A DNA stretch of 64,000 nt from Heterobasidion occidentale (taxonomy: Eukaryota > Basidiomycota > Agaricomycetes > Russulales > Bondarzewiaceae). Numbering within the stretch: the first letter of the stretch is position 1; each line of letters starts with the position of its first letter. The position numbers were made by a program, and so were the translations under genes. Below are positions 31,254 through 41,465 of this stretch, piece by piece. Under the pieces are notes generated by a model. The model had not been told where the DNA came from, searched no databases, and saw nothing but the letters and a program-made list of their open reading frames with translations. The stretch covers positions 2,232,001-2,296,000 of the forward strand of contig JBCAQO010000010.1 in assembly GCA_039111635.1 (NCBI GenBank). The letters run 5' to 3'.

Positions 31254-32480
31254 CACGCCAGCGCGCGCGTGCGGTGCTTGTGTACTCAGTACGTGGGTGA
31301 GACCTTCGATGATGGACGACGGCTACTTGCGCGGCGTGTGTACCATGTACCGCGCACCGTGTGCTGTGTACAGTGCGCAGTGTACAGTACGCCGATGAGG
31401 CGCGTGGGGTGCGCGGGGTACGATGCAGATCGTCCGATGTAAACGATGTAGATAGTGTACTGTAGATACTGTAGATACTGCTGGATCTTGACGCTCTGTC
31501 GTACTTTTTGTGTTGGCCTGTGTTCGCATACACGCATGTATTTTATTGTTTTCCGCCGCTTGCTTTTTTGTTTCGCGTGTGTACTACGTACCGTGGTACT
31601 ACGGCTCGCGAACGCGACACGTCGACGGACGAGACAAGTGCGTGCGTGCATAGAGCGACGGTGCATCAGGCGGAGCGAGCGAGTGCTGGGGCGCCGTAGC
31701 CTGCAGAGTCCTGTGCCCTCCTCGATTGACATTCTCGAGAGCACATCGGATCCGACGCTCGGTCGATCCACCGACCGAGTGTCCCAGCAGGACGCGAACC
31801 ACCGGCCTCAGACGTTCGCACCGCTTAGAGTATGCACGGTGCTCACGGTTGCTGGCACCGCTCACGCAGACCCACACGCAGACCCCGCGCGAGCGCCGCG
31901 CTCTGGCGGCGCGAGGCAGTTGCTTGAAGTGAGAGCCCCCGGGCCATGCGCATGCATGCGCAACAACGTATGTGCGTACGCTGAGCGCGTGCCGTCTTCC
32001 TGTCTTTCCGAGCATGGGGCGTCGGCGTGCGCGCGGCGTCTCGCGGGAATGAGAAGGAGGCCAAAGACGCAGCGCGACACGGAGAAGAAGAAGGGAGAGA
32101 AGTAGACACGGGATGAGGTATGTCTCGTTCCACAACTGACGTGCGTACGCCCCGGCCACCCCGCGGACTCACCAGTGTCCGTCTTTGGTATTCTGGGGAG
32201 CAGAAATACTTGCCTTGTGCGAGCGTGAGCGCGCGACGAACGAGCGGGGGGACGAGAGAAGCAAGCGGGGGATAGATTTGCGCGTAGGGGACGTGTGGTA
32301 CGGTGACGATGATACGATACGATGGTGATGACGACATGACATGACATGATATGAGGGGACTCGATGGGGCTCGACGCGAGGCGACGCGCTGGCTGTGGAC
32401 GCTCGGACTGCAGAGGGGGCACGCACGATCGGTCAGAAGCGCGCACACACGGACAGGGAGGGTCGTGCGCACCTGCGATG
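31254..32480. other. Convergent intergenic region
   Basis: 3' flanks of the Tag1-like gene and bL28m. It contains simple repeats (TGTAGATACTG near 31452-31480; CATGACATGACATGATATG near 32332-32353). Open frames on both strands reflect base composition. No RNA gene recognised. Confidence 0.35.
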
Positions 32481-33006
32481 CTACTGTGAGGGCGGCGGCG
32501 CAGCGGCGAACGCGGACGGCTGCGGCGACGACGTCGATGGCGAAGGGGCACCAGTGGTGGGGGTGGGGGTGGTGGAGGCGGCGGCGGCGTTGCGCTCGCG
32601 GGCTTCGCGGACGAGGACGCGGATGCGCATGCCCTCCCAGCCGAGGAGGTCCGGGCGCGTATTGAGAACGTACTCGTCGATGCCTCCATACTACCCCAAA
32701 CGAAGCCAAACGCAACGCATCAGCTCCGTGTACACAACACACACCCGCCCAGCGCCCAGCCGAGGCGACGCACCTTGTTAACGGTCTTGAGCGCGCGCGC
32801 GGTTAGCTTCACGCGAACGTTCTCGCCGAGGGCGGCGGAGAAGAGGCGCTTGGGGTGGACGTTGGGGAGCCAGGTGCGGCGGGTCTTTTTCTTGGAGAAG
32901 GGGACGTTGTTGCCGTACTGCTTTGTCTTGCCGTGGAAGAGGCCGAGCTGGGCGCGCTTGAAGGGCCCGTGAGGGCCTGTGCGAGGGAGGGGAGGGAGGG
33001 GAACAT
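32481..33006 (-). CDS. Mitochondrial large-subunit ribosomal protein bL28m
   Basis: The bL28 core is clear on the minus strand: GPFKRAQLGLFHGKTKQYGN, VPFSKKKTRRTWLPNVHPKR, LFSAALGENVRVKLTARALK and, after a GT-AG intron near 32690-32772, GGIDEYVLNTRPDLLGWEGM. The last exon adds a Ser/Thr/Pro/Ala-rich tail ending at 32481. Expected location is the mitochondrial ribosome. The proposed start MFPSLPSLAQ (33006) is in another frame than the core: at GGGCCC (about 32968-32973) one extra base is needed. Either one base is missing, or an intron ends at the pyrimidine-rich tract before GCACAG (about 32980) with an unseen upstream first exon. Core identification is firm; the 5' end is not. Confidence 0.8.
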
Positions 33007-33619
33007 CGTGGGGGAGAGAGGAGGGAGGGAGGGCTGGGACGTTGAAGACGGAGGCGACGGCGACGAGAGGAAGGACGAAGAGGGAGATTAGGGACGAAAC
33101 GCAGTGGAATTGGTCCGCGAGAGCAGGCCCGATCGGGGAGTCACGCGCGCGGCCGCCGCCGTTCCCCTCGACAATGGACTCTCTCTTGCGGCTACTAGAG
33201 GGATTGTGTTCGTGGTGGATTACTGATCATATCATCGGTCGCGCGACTACACGCCGCCCCACTAGCACTAATGCACGCGTTTCGCTTTCAAAACACTGCC
33301 CTCTACCGACGGACCGACGCGTCGGATGTGCATGCGAGAGTGCCGCCGTCCAGCGCGCTCGCCATATATTATGGATAATATTGTACTGTAACTCATGTAT
33401 TTAAATTGGCAAGATAGGACGAGTCCTGCTCGATGCCCTCCACAGACACATCGACGACGTTTGCGGATCCGGTTCGCGTGGAAAACGCACAAGCGCCTCA
33501 AGACCGGAAATCGATTCGTGGCACAGACAGAGAGAAGAGGAGGCCGCGGGAGACGCTGGGACTCTCGCGCGCGCTGGGACCCTGCCCAGCCGGCGCGCGG
33601 TCCTCCACTAGATCGGGCC
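33007..33619. other. Intergenic region upstream of bL28m
   Basis: Should hold the bL28m promoter. An AT-rich island lies at 33361-33412. No gene recognised. Confidence 0.35.
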
Positions 33620-35031
33620 TCAGGCTGGCGTCGGCGAACCAGGCCGGCCGCGCCTTCCGTCGCACTCGGGCCTCCGCCTCCCTGTGGCACCAGGACTGTG
33701 CAGCGCATCGTGCCCCGCAGGCACCCGGGTGGGGGCTGCATCGTCCGCCTGATGTCCGGCGAGTGATACGTGGCCAAAGGACAGCGTGCCAACTATCGTC
33801 ACGCCCTTTGCGCGTAGGTCGATGGCAGGGAAGCCTTGTTCTTCTGGGTAAGATGCTAGCGCTCAGGGATCAGCCGTGCAGGGGCGGCAGGCAGGACGGA
33901 GCGTACGTACCACTGTGCGCCTGGACATGGTGTGTCGTTTCGGAGGGTTGATCGGGCGGGAGCGTGGGAGCCGGTGCGGACGGCGTTGGGCCCCCCTCTC
34001 CGACGGGGCGCTCCACATCGGCGAAAAGGGACGCCTTGAGCTGCTCGACGCTCATCGCGGCCTCGGCCGCCCTCGACTCGGGCGACGAGAGCCTAGTCGC
34101 CTGGGCGTGCAGCTCGCGGAGCGCTTCGTCGTCGTGGAGGAACGCCTCCCGCCCCTTCCGATCGATGATGTCCTGGAGCCTCTTGAAATCTGCGGCGGGT
34201 TGTCTCAGCGCCTCCGCCAGCGCCTCCGCGAGCCTGTCCACCCTGCGCCCCCGTCGTTAATAAGCAAGCTCCGTCTTCAAACAAGGGCGACGGCGCTCAT
34301 TTTTCGTGCAGGCCGTCGATGCCGTGCGCCATGTGGCTGAGCAGCAGGACCGAGAGCGTCGCGCGGTGGTCCTGGAATAGGCCGAGGAAGCGGCCGAAGA
34401 GCCTGTCCCACTCGAGCGCGCGGAAGACCTTGACGAGGAAGATGCAATCGTTGTATGCGCCGCAGGCTGTGACGCATCTCTCCATGTCGGCCGCTGCGTC
34501 GACGCAGCGCGCCTTGAGTTGGTCCCAGACCAGCAGCTGGTGCTTCGGGACGTCTTTCAAGCTGTAAAAGGGCTATCAGATCGATAGGTGTTTCGCCGTG
34601 AGTCTGTGGGCTCACCTCAAGAGCACCGTCATCAGGTCCCTCATGGACATGCACAGCTCAAGGACCTTGTGCTCGTTCGCGTGGACCGTCGCGACCAGGG
34701 CCTGCACGGCCTGAAATGCGAGGACGAGGGCTAGAGCTGGACTCAGACAAGTGCGACAGCGGGAGGCAGCGAAGACTCACGTCCGATGAAAGGGTGGAGC
34801 GCCTTCAAGGCGCTTAAAGCGCGCAGGAGGCCTTGCATCCCGTCCAATAGATTGTTCTTCACAGCCATCCCGACGTTTTCGAGCGTCGCGTCTAGTACCA
34901 AATCGTCATGATTGGTCTCAAGATTACTAGAAGCACCCGCTGTGTTGCTCACTGGTCGATTCGCTACGACTGGCCGCCAAGGCGCGCCATTTTTTGATGA
35001 TAGGAATGACGGTGAAGAAATTAAAAGGCAT
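33620..35031 (-). CDS. Short relative of the EF-hand/ZZ protein family (N-terminal helical domain only)
   Basis: Minus-strand exons read MPFNFFTVIPIIKKWRALAA, LENVGMAVKNNLLDGMQGLL, VQALVATVHANEHKVLELCM, KHQLLVWDQLKARCVDAAAD, CIFLVKVFRALEWDRLFGRF and DRLAEALAEALRQPAADFKR, then a disordered Ser/Thr/Pro segment. The order resembles the N-terminal part of the 51.9 kb gene: early helices, a KRIKAL/CFQDCD-type helix block, then a 'D.E.LREL' helix and a SVEQLKASLF.D motif like YRASFEDLKKGLFEDL there. A last exon after a strong donor (GTACGTAC near 33907) continues to 33620. EF-hand and ZZ parts are absent. No membrane span or signal peptide. Function unknown; helical, probably protein-interaction. 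Confidence 0.55.
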
Positions 35032-36627
35032 GGTCGTGTGTGATCGTCGGAGACAGCGACGACGGGGGATATTCTGCCGTGGTTCGGAAGGGGGTTGCCT
35101 GGAAGAGGAGTGTAGTGAGAAACTTAAGTACGAGGCGAGGGCGCTATGTGACACGCGATCTCGGTACTGGTTGTGCGTGCGTGGAACAAAATGCGACGAG
35201 CTTCGAAAAGAAGATGAAAGAAGATCAGGATTGAATGGGGCGCACGACTCGCTCGAGGGAGACGATCCAAGATTTTGCCTGATGAGGGCGACAAGGCCCC
35301 TGTGTAGATATTGTGGACATACCACAAACATACCAGGGCAGATCAACCAAAATACTTTGAAGTAAGGCCCCACGAGGGACACTGCCCTCCTTTAAATCGG
35401 TGGTGATGGTCTATATCGGCGCCATATCAGCGGTTCGAATCATAGACGGTCAGAATCGTTGTGAAAACGGAAGCGGAAAACATTTCACAATTGCTCACAC
35501 TCAACGATGCTTTGAAAAGAGTCGCGCGTGCACCGCGGCGAAGGCGCACTCTTGTGCACCACACCGCACGTTCGCAGCGTTGGCAGTTCCGAGAGCTTTC
35601 CGATCGAGATCGAGCACAGACTCCAAGATCGCAAGCACCGGGAAACCAAAACAGGGTAGCGACCTGTAGCGACACTAAAGTAGAAAACATACCACCATAA
35701 TATGAAGCGCTTGCACTGTATTGGACGCGTGTTTGTGGGCAGGCAGATTCATATCGAGTGACAGCTGAGTGTAGATTGAGATGGCTGTATATGCGCGTGG
35801 TGCGACAGGCGTAGGACGGTCTCCGCAGCGGACTAGCTCAGGTCGCCGTCAAGATGCAAACAGGTCATTCGCGCAGGATTGGTGACGGATCTGTGTAGAC
35901 GCGTTTACATGCACGAGCTGCTCTTCTTTGTAGACTCCTTACAACTCTGACTGTTTGATTATGAGTATCACTACCGTCAGACAGTCCAATAAGCACCGTG
36001 GATTCGATAGCACAGAGAACTCACCAGGGGTCGACGTTCACGTTGAGGAAAAGACGATCGAGGTGATTGTCAGAGAATAGATACCGTCCAACTCCGCGCA
36101 CGATATCTGAAAAAGTCAGACTATTAGGCGCCCGATATCTCTTGCACGCGGCGACGAAGAGCACATCCAAGTACGACGTCGTTCTCCATGTCCCTGTGTA
36201 TCGTTCCAGACAGTGCCTCGGCTTGTTCCAACAATCTGTAAATGTCCTTGACTCGGCTTGTCCTCCGGCAATGTAGCGTTCAAGCTCCGCACAATATCTT
36301 TCCGAGGGAGAATCACGAGGCGCCTGATATCTGTCTGTGCCGCCGCCGGCGACTGAGCACCACCTGGTCGCAAGGAGATACGACAGGACACGACGGGATA
36401 CGACGCCGGTCGCGGTGGCCACATCTATACATCCACTATCATGCGACTCGAGATACGGCGCCAGACGGTGCCTTACAGTCAAAAGATATGTAAATGAGGC
36501 GCCTTCCTTCATTCCTGATCTCGAGCTTGTTGGACTCTGCGGCCCGCTGCCTTCTCCACGCCGCGTTCGAGGAACCACGACGTCCTGACGATCCTGCCTA
36601 CGAAGTCGAAGAACACGAACATTCATC
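35032..36627. other. Long intergenic region upstream of the permease and the helical gene
   Basis: 1.6 kb between two divergent genes. A minus-strand open frame from 36830 to 36021 has no recognised domain, and pieces in other frames (RTFTDLLEQAEALSGTIHRD-like) may be a decayed coding remnant. No RNA gene or repeat recognised. Confidence 0.35.
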
Positions 36628-38790
36628 ATGAGCGTCGCCGACATCGAATCACTCGCCAAATCTCGCAATGCACCTTCCATTGCTGCGGTTGGCGATAGCG
36701 ATGCCCCAGCAAACGCGGTGTCGGACGAGCGCCTGCGCGAGCTGGGATACAAGGCCGAGTTCCGTCGCGAGATGTCGCTGTTCGGCGTGCTGGGCATCTC
36801 GTTCTGCGCGATTGGGATCCTGACGGGCATGAGCAGCGCGTTTCAGACGGGTCTGTTTTCGGGTGGGCCGCTCGGGTTGTTCTGGGGGTGGAATGTGCGT
36901 ACCTTTTCCATGTTGAGGCGGTTCGAATCTGTTGACATGCGGGGTTCGCGCTCGGTGTACAGATCTGCAGCTTGTTCATGCTGCTCATCGCGCTTTGCTT
37001 GGCTGAGATATGCAGCACATAGTACGTTGCTCTTGAAACTCCAGGTAATTGTATTCTGACGACTTCATCCAGTCCAACAATGGGTGGTCTGTACTTTTGG
37101 GTGTGCAAGATGAAGCCCGACGCGCCGTTCCTCGGCTGTAAGCCATCTGCCATGTTTACGTCTAGCTTCCGCCAGCCGCTTACCCGCACGAAGTCTGCAC
37201 AGGCTGGATCTACTCCATCGCGATGGTATTCACCGGGACGTCGGGAAACCTGAGGTGCGTCATCGCTCTTCGCGCGCGGGGTCCAAATTACAGCGCTGAG
37301 TCGCCCGCATCCCATCTAGCGTCGCACTCTACATCGCGTCGCTCGCAGAGGTGGGCCAGGGCCGCACGCTGACGAGGGTAGAGATCGCGGCCATTGCCTG
37401 GGGCGTGAATATACTGTCCGGAATCATGAACACGATCGGAACCAAGGCGATCGGCAACATGAGCTCGTTCAATGTCTGGTGGACGCTCGGAGGGACGTTC
37501 GTCCTCGTCATCACGCTCTTGGTCAAGGCACCCGAGAAGGTATGTCTTGCTTCTTGCCTCGATGCATGTCTCTGACGTCGGCGCCGGGCAGAACACCGCT
37601 AAATTTGTCTTTACGGACTACGAAAAGTGAGTCCTTGCTATAATTTCTCATGCGGACATGTGATACGACGCGTTCAGTTTCACGGGATGGGGTTCGCGCG
37701 GCTTCGTCGTTCTTCTCGGCTTCCTGCAAGCCGTCTATACGCTCGAAGGCTGGTACGTCACACTCCATTTCTGGTAATCATACAACTGCGTGTGCTAACC
37801 AAATCTCCTCAAGTGAGACCGCCGCACAGGTCGCCGAAGAAGCCAAGCGCGCAGAGATCCTTGCCCCCCTCGCGGTTGTCGGCTCCATCGTCGGCTCCTG
37901 GTTCATCGGGCTCGCGTACATGCTCGCGCTGCTCTTCTCCGTGCAGTCGATCCCGAGCGTGCAGAGCACGATCTACGCCCTGCCCATCGCACAGCTCTAC
38001 TACGATGCGGTCGGCAAGCGCCTGACGCTCATGTGCCTCACCGTCATCGCGCTCGCGCAGTTCATGGCGGCTGTGACAGCGTTCACGGCGAGCTCGCGGC
38101 TGTTCTACGCGCTCGCGCGCGACGACGCGTTCCCGCTCAAGGGACGGTTCATGGCGCTCAACCGGTTCCAGGCGCCATATTGGGGCGTCTGGCTGTCTGT
38201 GCTCGTCGCGAGCATTATACACTGCGCGTACATCGGGTCGGCGATTGCGGTGAGTCCATTCGCACGTCTGGTGTTGCCCAGAGTTCCGCAGCTGATGCGG
38301 GTTGGGCTAGTTCAATGCGATTCTGTCCTCTGCAGCCATTGCCGTCATGCTGAGCTACCTGCAGCCCATCACGATCCGTGTGTTCTGGCCAGACTCGTAA
38401 GACCCCTTTCACTCTAGACATCCACTTCCTAACTGACCCGTTTGCTGCTTGTGCCGCTCAGCCTCAAAGAACGAGGCCCGTTCAACCTGGGAAAGTGGTC
38501 TTGGACCATCAACCTGCTCAGCTTTTTGGTGCGTGCCTATCTTTCTCTATTTTTGTGCAGGTCTAGACACGGCTTCTTGTTAGTTCACCGTGTTCATCTG
38601 CGTGCTGTTCATCCTCCCGACTGCACACCCCGTCAACTCGCAGAACATGAATTACGCCGTCGTCGCCGTGGGGGGGATCCTCATTCTCGTTGGGCTGACG
38701 TGGGTGTTCTGGGGGCGGTATACGTTCAAGGGTCCCGTGCATACGGTAGACGGCCTAGACATGCAAGACTCGGATCGCAAGATGGAGTGA
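36628..38790 (+). CDS. Amino-acid/GABA/choline-type permease (APC superfamily)
   Basis: Spliced product starts MSVADIESLAKSRNAPSIAA and has LGYKAEFRREMSLFGVLGIS, GPLGLFWGWN, LCLAEICSTYPTMGGLYFWV, GWIYSIAMVFTGTSGN, TLTRVEIAAIAWGVNILSG, EGCETAAQVAEEAKRAE, and FMALNRFQAPYWGVWLSVLV, ending QDSDRKME at 38790. About twelve hydrophobic segments, the 'PTMGGLYFW' block and the EAxxA-type segment match fungal GABA/choline permeases such as Uga4 and Hnm1. It moves amines or amino acids across plasma or vacuolar membrane with protons; the substrate is not predictable here. At least eight exons with short introns; frame intact. Confidence 0.9.
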
Positions 38791-39493
38791 AGGCTGTTTG
38801 AAACCTCGGGCGAGATACCCTTAGATCGCCACTCTCGATGCGGAGTGATGGGTGTGAATGGCAGTGGGACTGATGTCCGCACGCTTGCATTCATGTGTTG
38901 TGTAGATTACTTATCATACAGTTGGGCGTATTTTTGGCTTCCACGCGGCCGAGGCTGTATCGATCGGGAAGCTGAAGCACAGTTTGATGGTTCTAGGCTT
39001 GACTACGTGGCCAAGACCGCCGAGGGGTCAGTCCCTCGACACCGCCTGCTTCTGAATCCTCCCGCACGGTGGGCACGCCCGGCGGGCACAACAACAATAT
39101 AACGACAAAAAACAGTCCTCAGACGGAAAACGCAGAGCGAGATTGGGTCTCCTGCATGCATCCGCGCGTAGTCGGCGAGGCAGCGGCATTGGGGTGTGCA
39201 TCTGTGATCTCGAACGGGATGGCGGCGACGTCGCCTTGGCTTTGGGCCTTCCCCGTAGCATCGAGTGGCTGTGCACGTCTGCTCCACACACTGAAGCGAC
39301 CGCCACCGCGCCGTGACAGCCAGGCCTGCCACCCAATCCCACAGCCTATATAACCCCGCGCCTGCCGTGTCCCATACACGCTCTGTATAACTCCACCGCC
39401 CTATCCCACAATTCGCCCGCTTCATCAACTACCCGCACCCCGCTGCCTCGACCACATCCCCTGTCTCCTGACGTTATCGCGCACCCCCATAAC
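38791..39493. other. Intergenic region before the phosphatase
   Basis: Contains the promoter of the phosphatase gene. Between 38791 and 39330 nothing is recognised. Confidence 0.4.
39331..39353 (+). promoter_or_regulatory. CCAAT box and TATA box of the phosphatase gene
   Basis: CCCAATCCC at 39332-39340 is followed by TATATAA at 39347-39353, 140 bp before the ATG at 39494. Position and orientation fit a core promoter. Confidence 0.55.
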
Positions 39494-40156
39494 ATGACCT
39501 ACCCCTCTGAACCCCCAGCCTCCTCCACCGCGCTCCAATTCGCCATCAACGCCCTCCCCAGCCTCACGCGCCCGCGCCCGCTAACCTCCATCTGCCCGCG
39601 CCCCATCCCTAACTCCTACTGGGCCACCCCGCTGCTGCTCGCGTGCGAGTATCCATGGTCGCCGTACTGCTCCCGCCCGACGCAAAAGCTCGACATCCTC
39701 CTCCAGGCGGGCGTGCGCACCTTCATCGACCTCACCGAGTCCGGCGAGCTCTCGCCCTATGCCCCGCACCTCGCCTCCCGCGTCGCGCAGGCGAACATCG
39801 ACGCCGATGCGGTCGAGTACCACAGCTTCCCGATCCACGACCGCTCGCTGCCCGAGTCCGTCGAGTACGTCTACCGGATCCTCGAGGTCCTGCGGGACAA
39901 CGAGCGCCGCGGGCGCATCACGGCCGTGCATTGCCGCGGCGGAATCGGCCGCACGGGGCTCGTCGTCGGCTGCTGGCTCGTCGAGAGCGGGACCGCGGGG
40001 AACGGGGAGGAGGCGCTCAGGATCATCGCGGACGAGTGGAAGACGGTCGAGAAGTGCAGGCGGTTCCCGCACAGCCCTGAGACGGGCGCCCAGTTCGACT
40101 TTGTGAAGAACTTTGTGCGCCTGCCGTCCGAGTCGCAGGCGCTCACGGCCCACTGA
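39494..40156 (+). CDS. Dual-specificity/tyrosine-type protein phosphatase
   Basis: Single-exon 220-residue frame. The active-site loop is AVHCRGGIGRTGLVVGCWLV (residues about 150-170), the HCxxGxxRT P-loop with catalytic Cys and Arg. An upstream Asp in IHDRSLPESVEYVY is a candidate general acid. The fold before it (LLQAGVRTFIDLTESGEL, VEYHSFPIHD) resembles fungal DSP/PTP-like proteins of the Cdc14/PTPMT-like broad group. No signal peptide or membrane span. A cytosolic phosphatase is inferred; the substrate could be a protein, an inositol phosphate or RNA cap. The strong codon preference for C/G ends and lack of introns are notable in this intron-rich neighbourhood. Confidence 0.85.
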   Translation: MTYPSEPPASSTALQFAINALPSLTRPRPLTSICPRPIPNSYWATPLLLACEYPWSPYCSRPTQKLDILLQAGVRTFIDLTESGELSPYAPHLASRVAQANIDADAVEYHSFPIHDRSLPESVEYVYRILEVLRDNERRGRITAVHCRGGIGRTGLVVGCWLVESGTAGNGEEALRIIADEWKTVEKCRRFPHSPETGAQFDFVKNFVRLPSESQALTAH

Positions 40157-40959
40157 GCACGCCGCTCAGACCGTGAAGGCCAGTCGCGCGCCCCTGTCGT
40201 TGTCTTTTTTTCTTGCTTTCGCTTGTCCGGTCCTGGTGCGTTTGGTTTCGGCAATTGTCTCGATGTAGCGCTAGATGGTCTGATCATAGATGCCTCTCGA
40301 GAAGGTTTCTCGCTTTTTTAATAGTTCAGATATTCATCATCTCGGTCACCTTTCTCCTCCTACTCCTACTCCTATCCCTCATCATCATCATCATCACCAT
40401 AGTCTCAAGCCGCTGGACTTTCATCATAATACCCGTGTAGCAGCTAGCCCGTATCTTATTCTGCGGAATAACAGTGCTCCAGTTTTCTTTTTGTTCTCGG
40501 CCCTCGACGGGTTGCTGTGCCGCCTCGGACGGATCTCTTGGTTCAGGTAACTTGCTTCCTCTCCTGGCGACTGATATCTTGATGTCGGACCGTCCGACAA
40601 CCTCCGATCGATCACGACGTCGCAAACGCATCTGAAGTCGTGTATTGCTGAAATATACTGTGAATATATTGAGCTCATGAGACTTCTGTGTGAACGGTCG
40701 ATATACCGAGATGGCAAGCTCTCGGTTGATCTGCTAGAGTTGATCTGTCTGCCCAAATTCGCAGTCTTACCTTTCAGTCTGAACAAAAAGCGTGATTAGG
40801 CAGGATCATGTGCAGGAGTAACCATGGCCACCCACGACCTGCGCGGGCCTCCCTCGTCCCATTTTCACTTCCGCTGCATCCTAAAAATTCCTTGCGAATG
40901 CCTGATGCGTTCCCTACGCTTGTGAGGTCAAAAAGACATCGACGAGAACCACCAAAAAG
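40157..40959. other. Intergenic region between phosphatase and tRNA
   Basis: 3' flank of the phosphatase gene with a CAT/ATC simple repeat at about 40378-40402. No gene recognised. Confidence 0.4.
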
Positions 40960-41051
40960 GGCTTGACCGGGAATTGAACCCGGGACCTCCTCCATCTAAT
41001 CACGTGATCTTAACGCCCTAAGAAGGAATCATACTACTAGACCATCAAGCC
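40960..41051 (-). tRNA. tRNA-Pro (AGG) with a 21-nt intron
   Basis: The minus strand begins GGCTTGA and ends TCAAGCC, a perfect 7-bp acceptor stem. The D-arm is TGGTCTAGTAGTATGA; the anticodon stem is CCTTC/GGAGG (one G-U pair), with loop TTAGGG...T. An intron of about 21 nt (CGTTAAGATCACGTGATTAGA) sits after the base 3' of the AGG anticodon, the standard position. The T-arm is CCGGG-TTCAATT-CCCGG. The CCA is added after transcription. Confidence 0.93.
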
Positions 41052-41465
41052 GATGGTCGTGGAGCGCCCATGGTAATCATCATATCGAATGAAAGGATAT
41101 CGGTAGCACTGTTAACTTCACGTTCATCCTGCCAGCTTCCGCCATTCCTCCCCCCCAGTCGTGTTCAGCCGGCCCCGTAGCTCAGTACATCTTCTGTTTC
41201 TCATCCGGTATGTCGGACTTTCGTGCAGTCGCTCAATCTGATCACGATCTTCTGTTCTCACAACTTGAAGCTCATTGAATCGGGAAGCTCACCGTTTCCA
41301 AATTTCGTATACTTTGAAGTTTGAGCTGCTTGTAAGTTCAGCTTTCAGTTGTGAATGGACATTCTCATTCAACAGGAAAGCTGTCTGCGCGCCGTTTTCT
41401 TAGAGCAGACAATATCATTCTCTTTCTTGCTGCCACGTTCACCGCTCACCATCTCTATTCATGAA
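41052..41465. other. Region upstream of GWT1
   Basis: About 0.4 kb between the tRNA and GWT1. Holds the tRNA 5' flank and the GWT1 promoter. Nothing else recognised. Confidence 0.4.

Noticed and set aside
33268..33792. 174-codon minus-strand frame near bL28m
   Set aside because: Low-complexity Arg/Gly/Pro composition and no homology; part of it is used in another frame as the last exon of the helical gene.
36021..36830. 269-codon minus-strand frame upstream of the permease
   Set aside because: No domain, overlaps the permease start and promoter, and different frames seem to hold better protein-like pieces. At most a decayed remnant.
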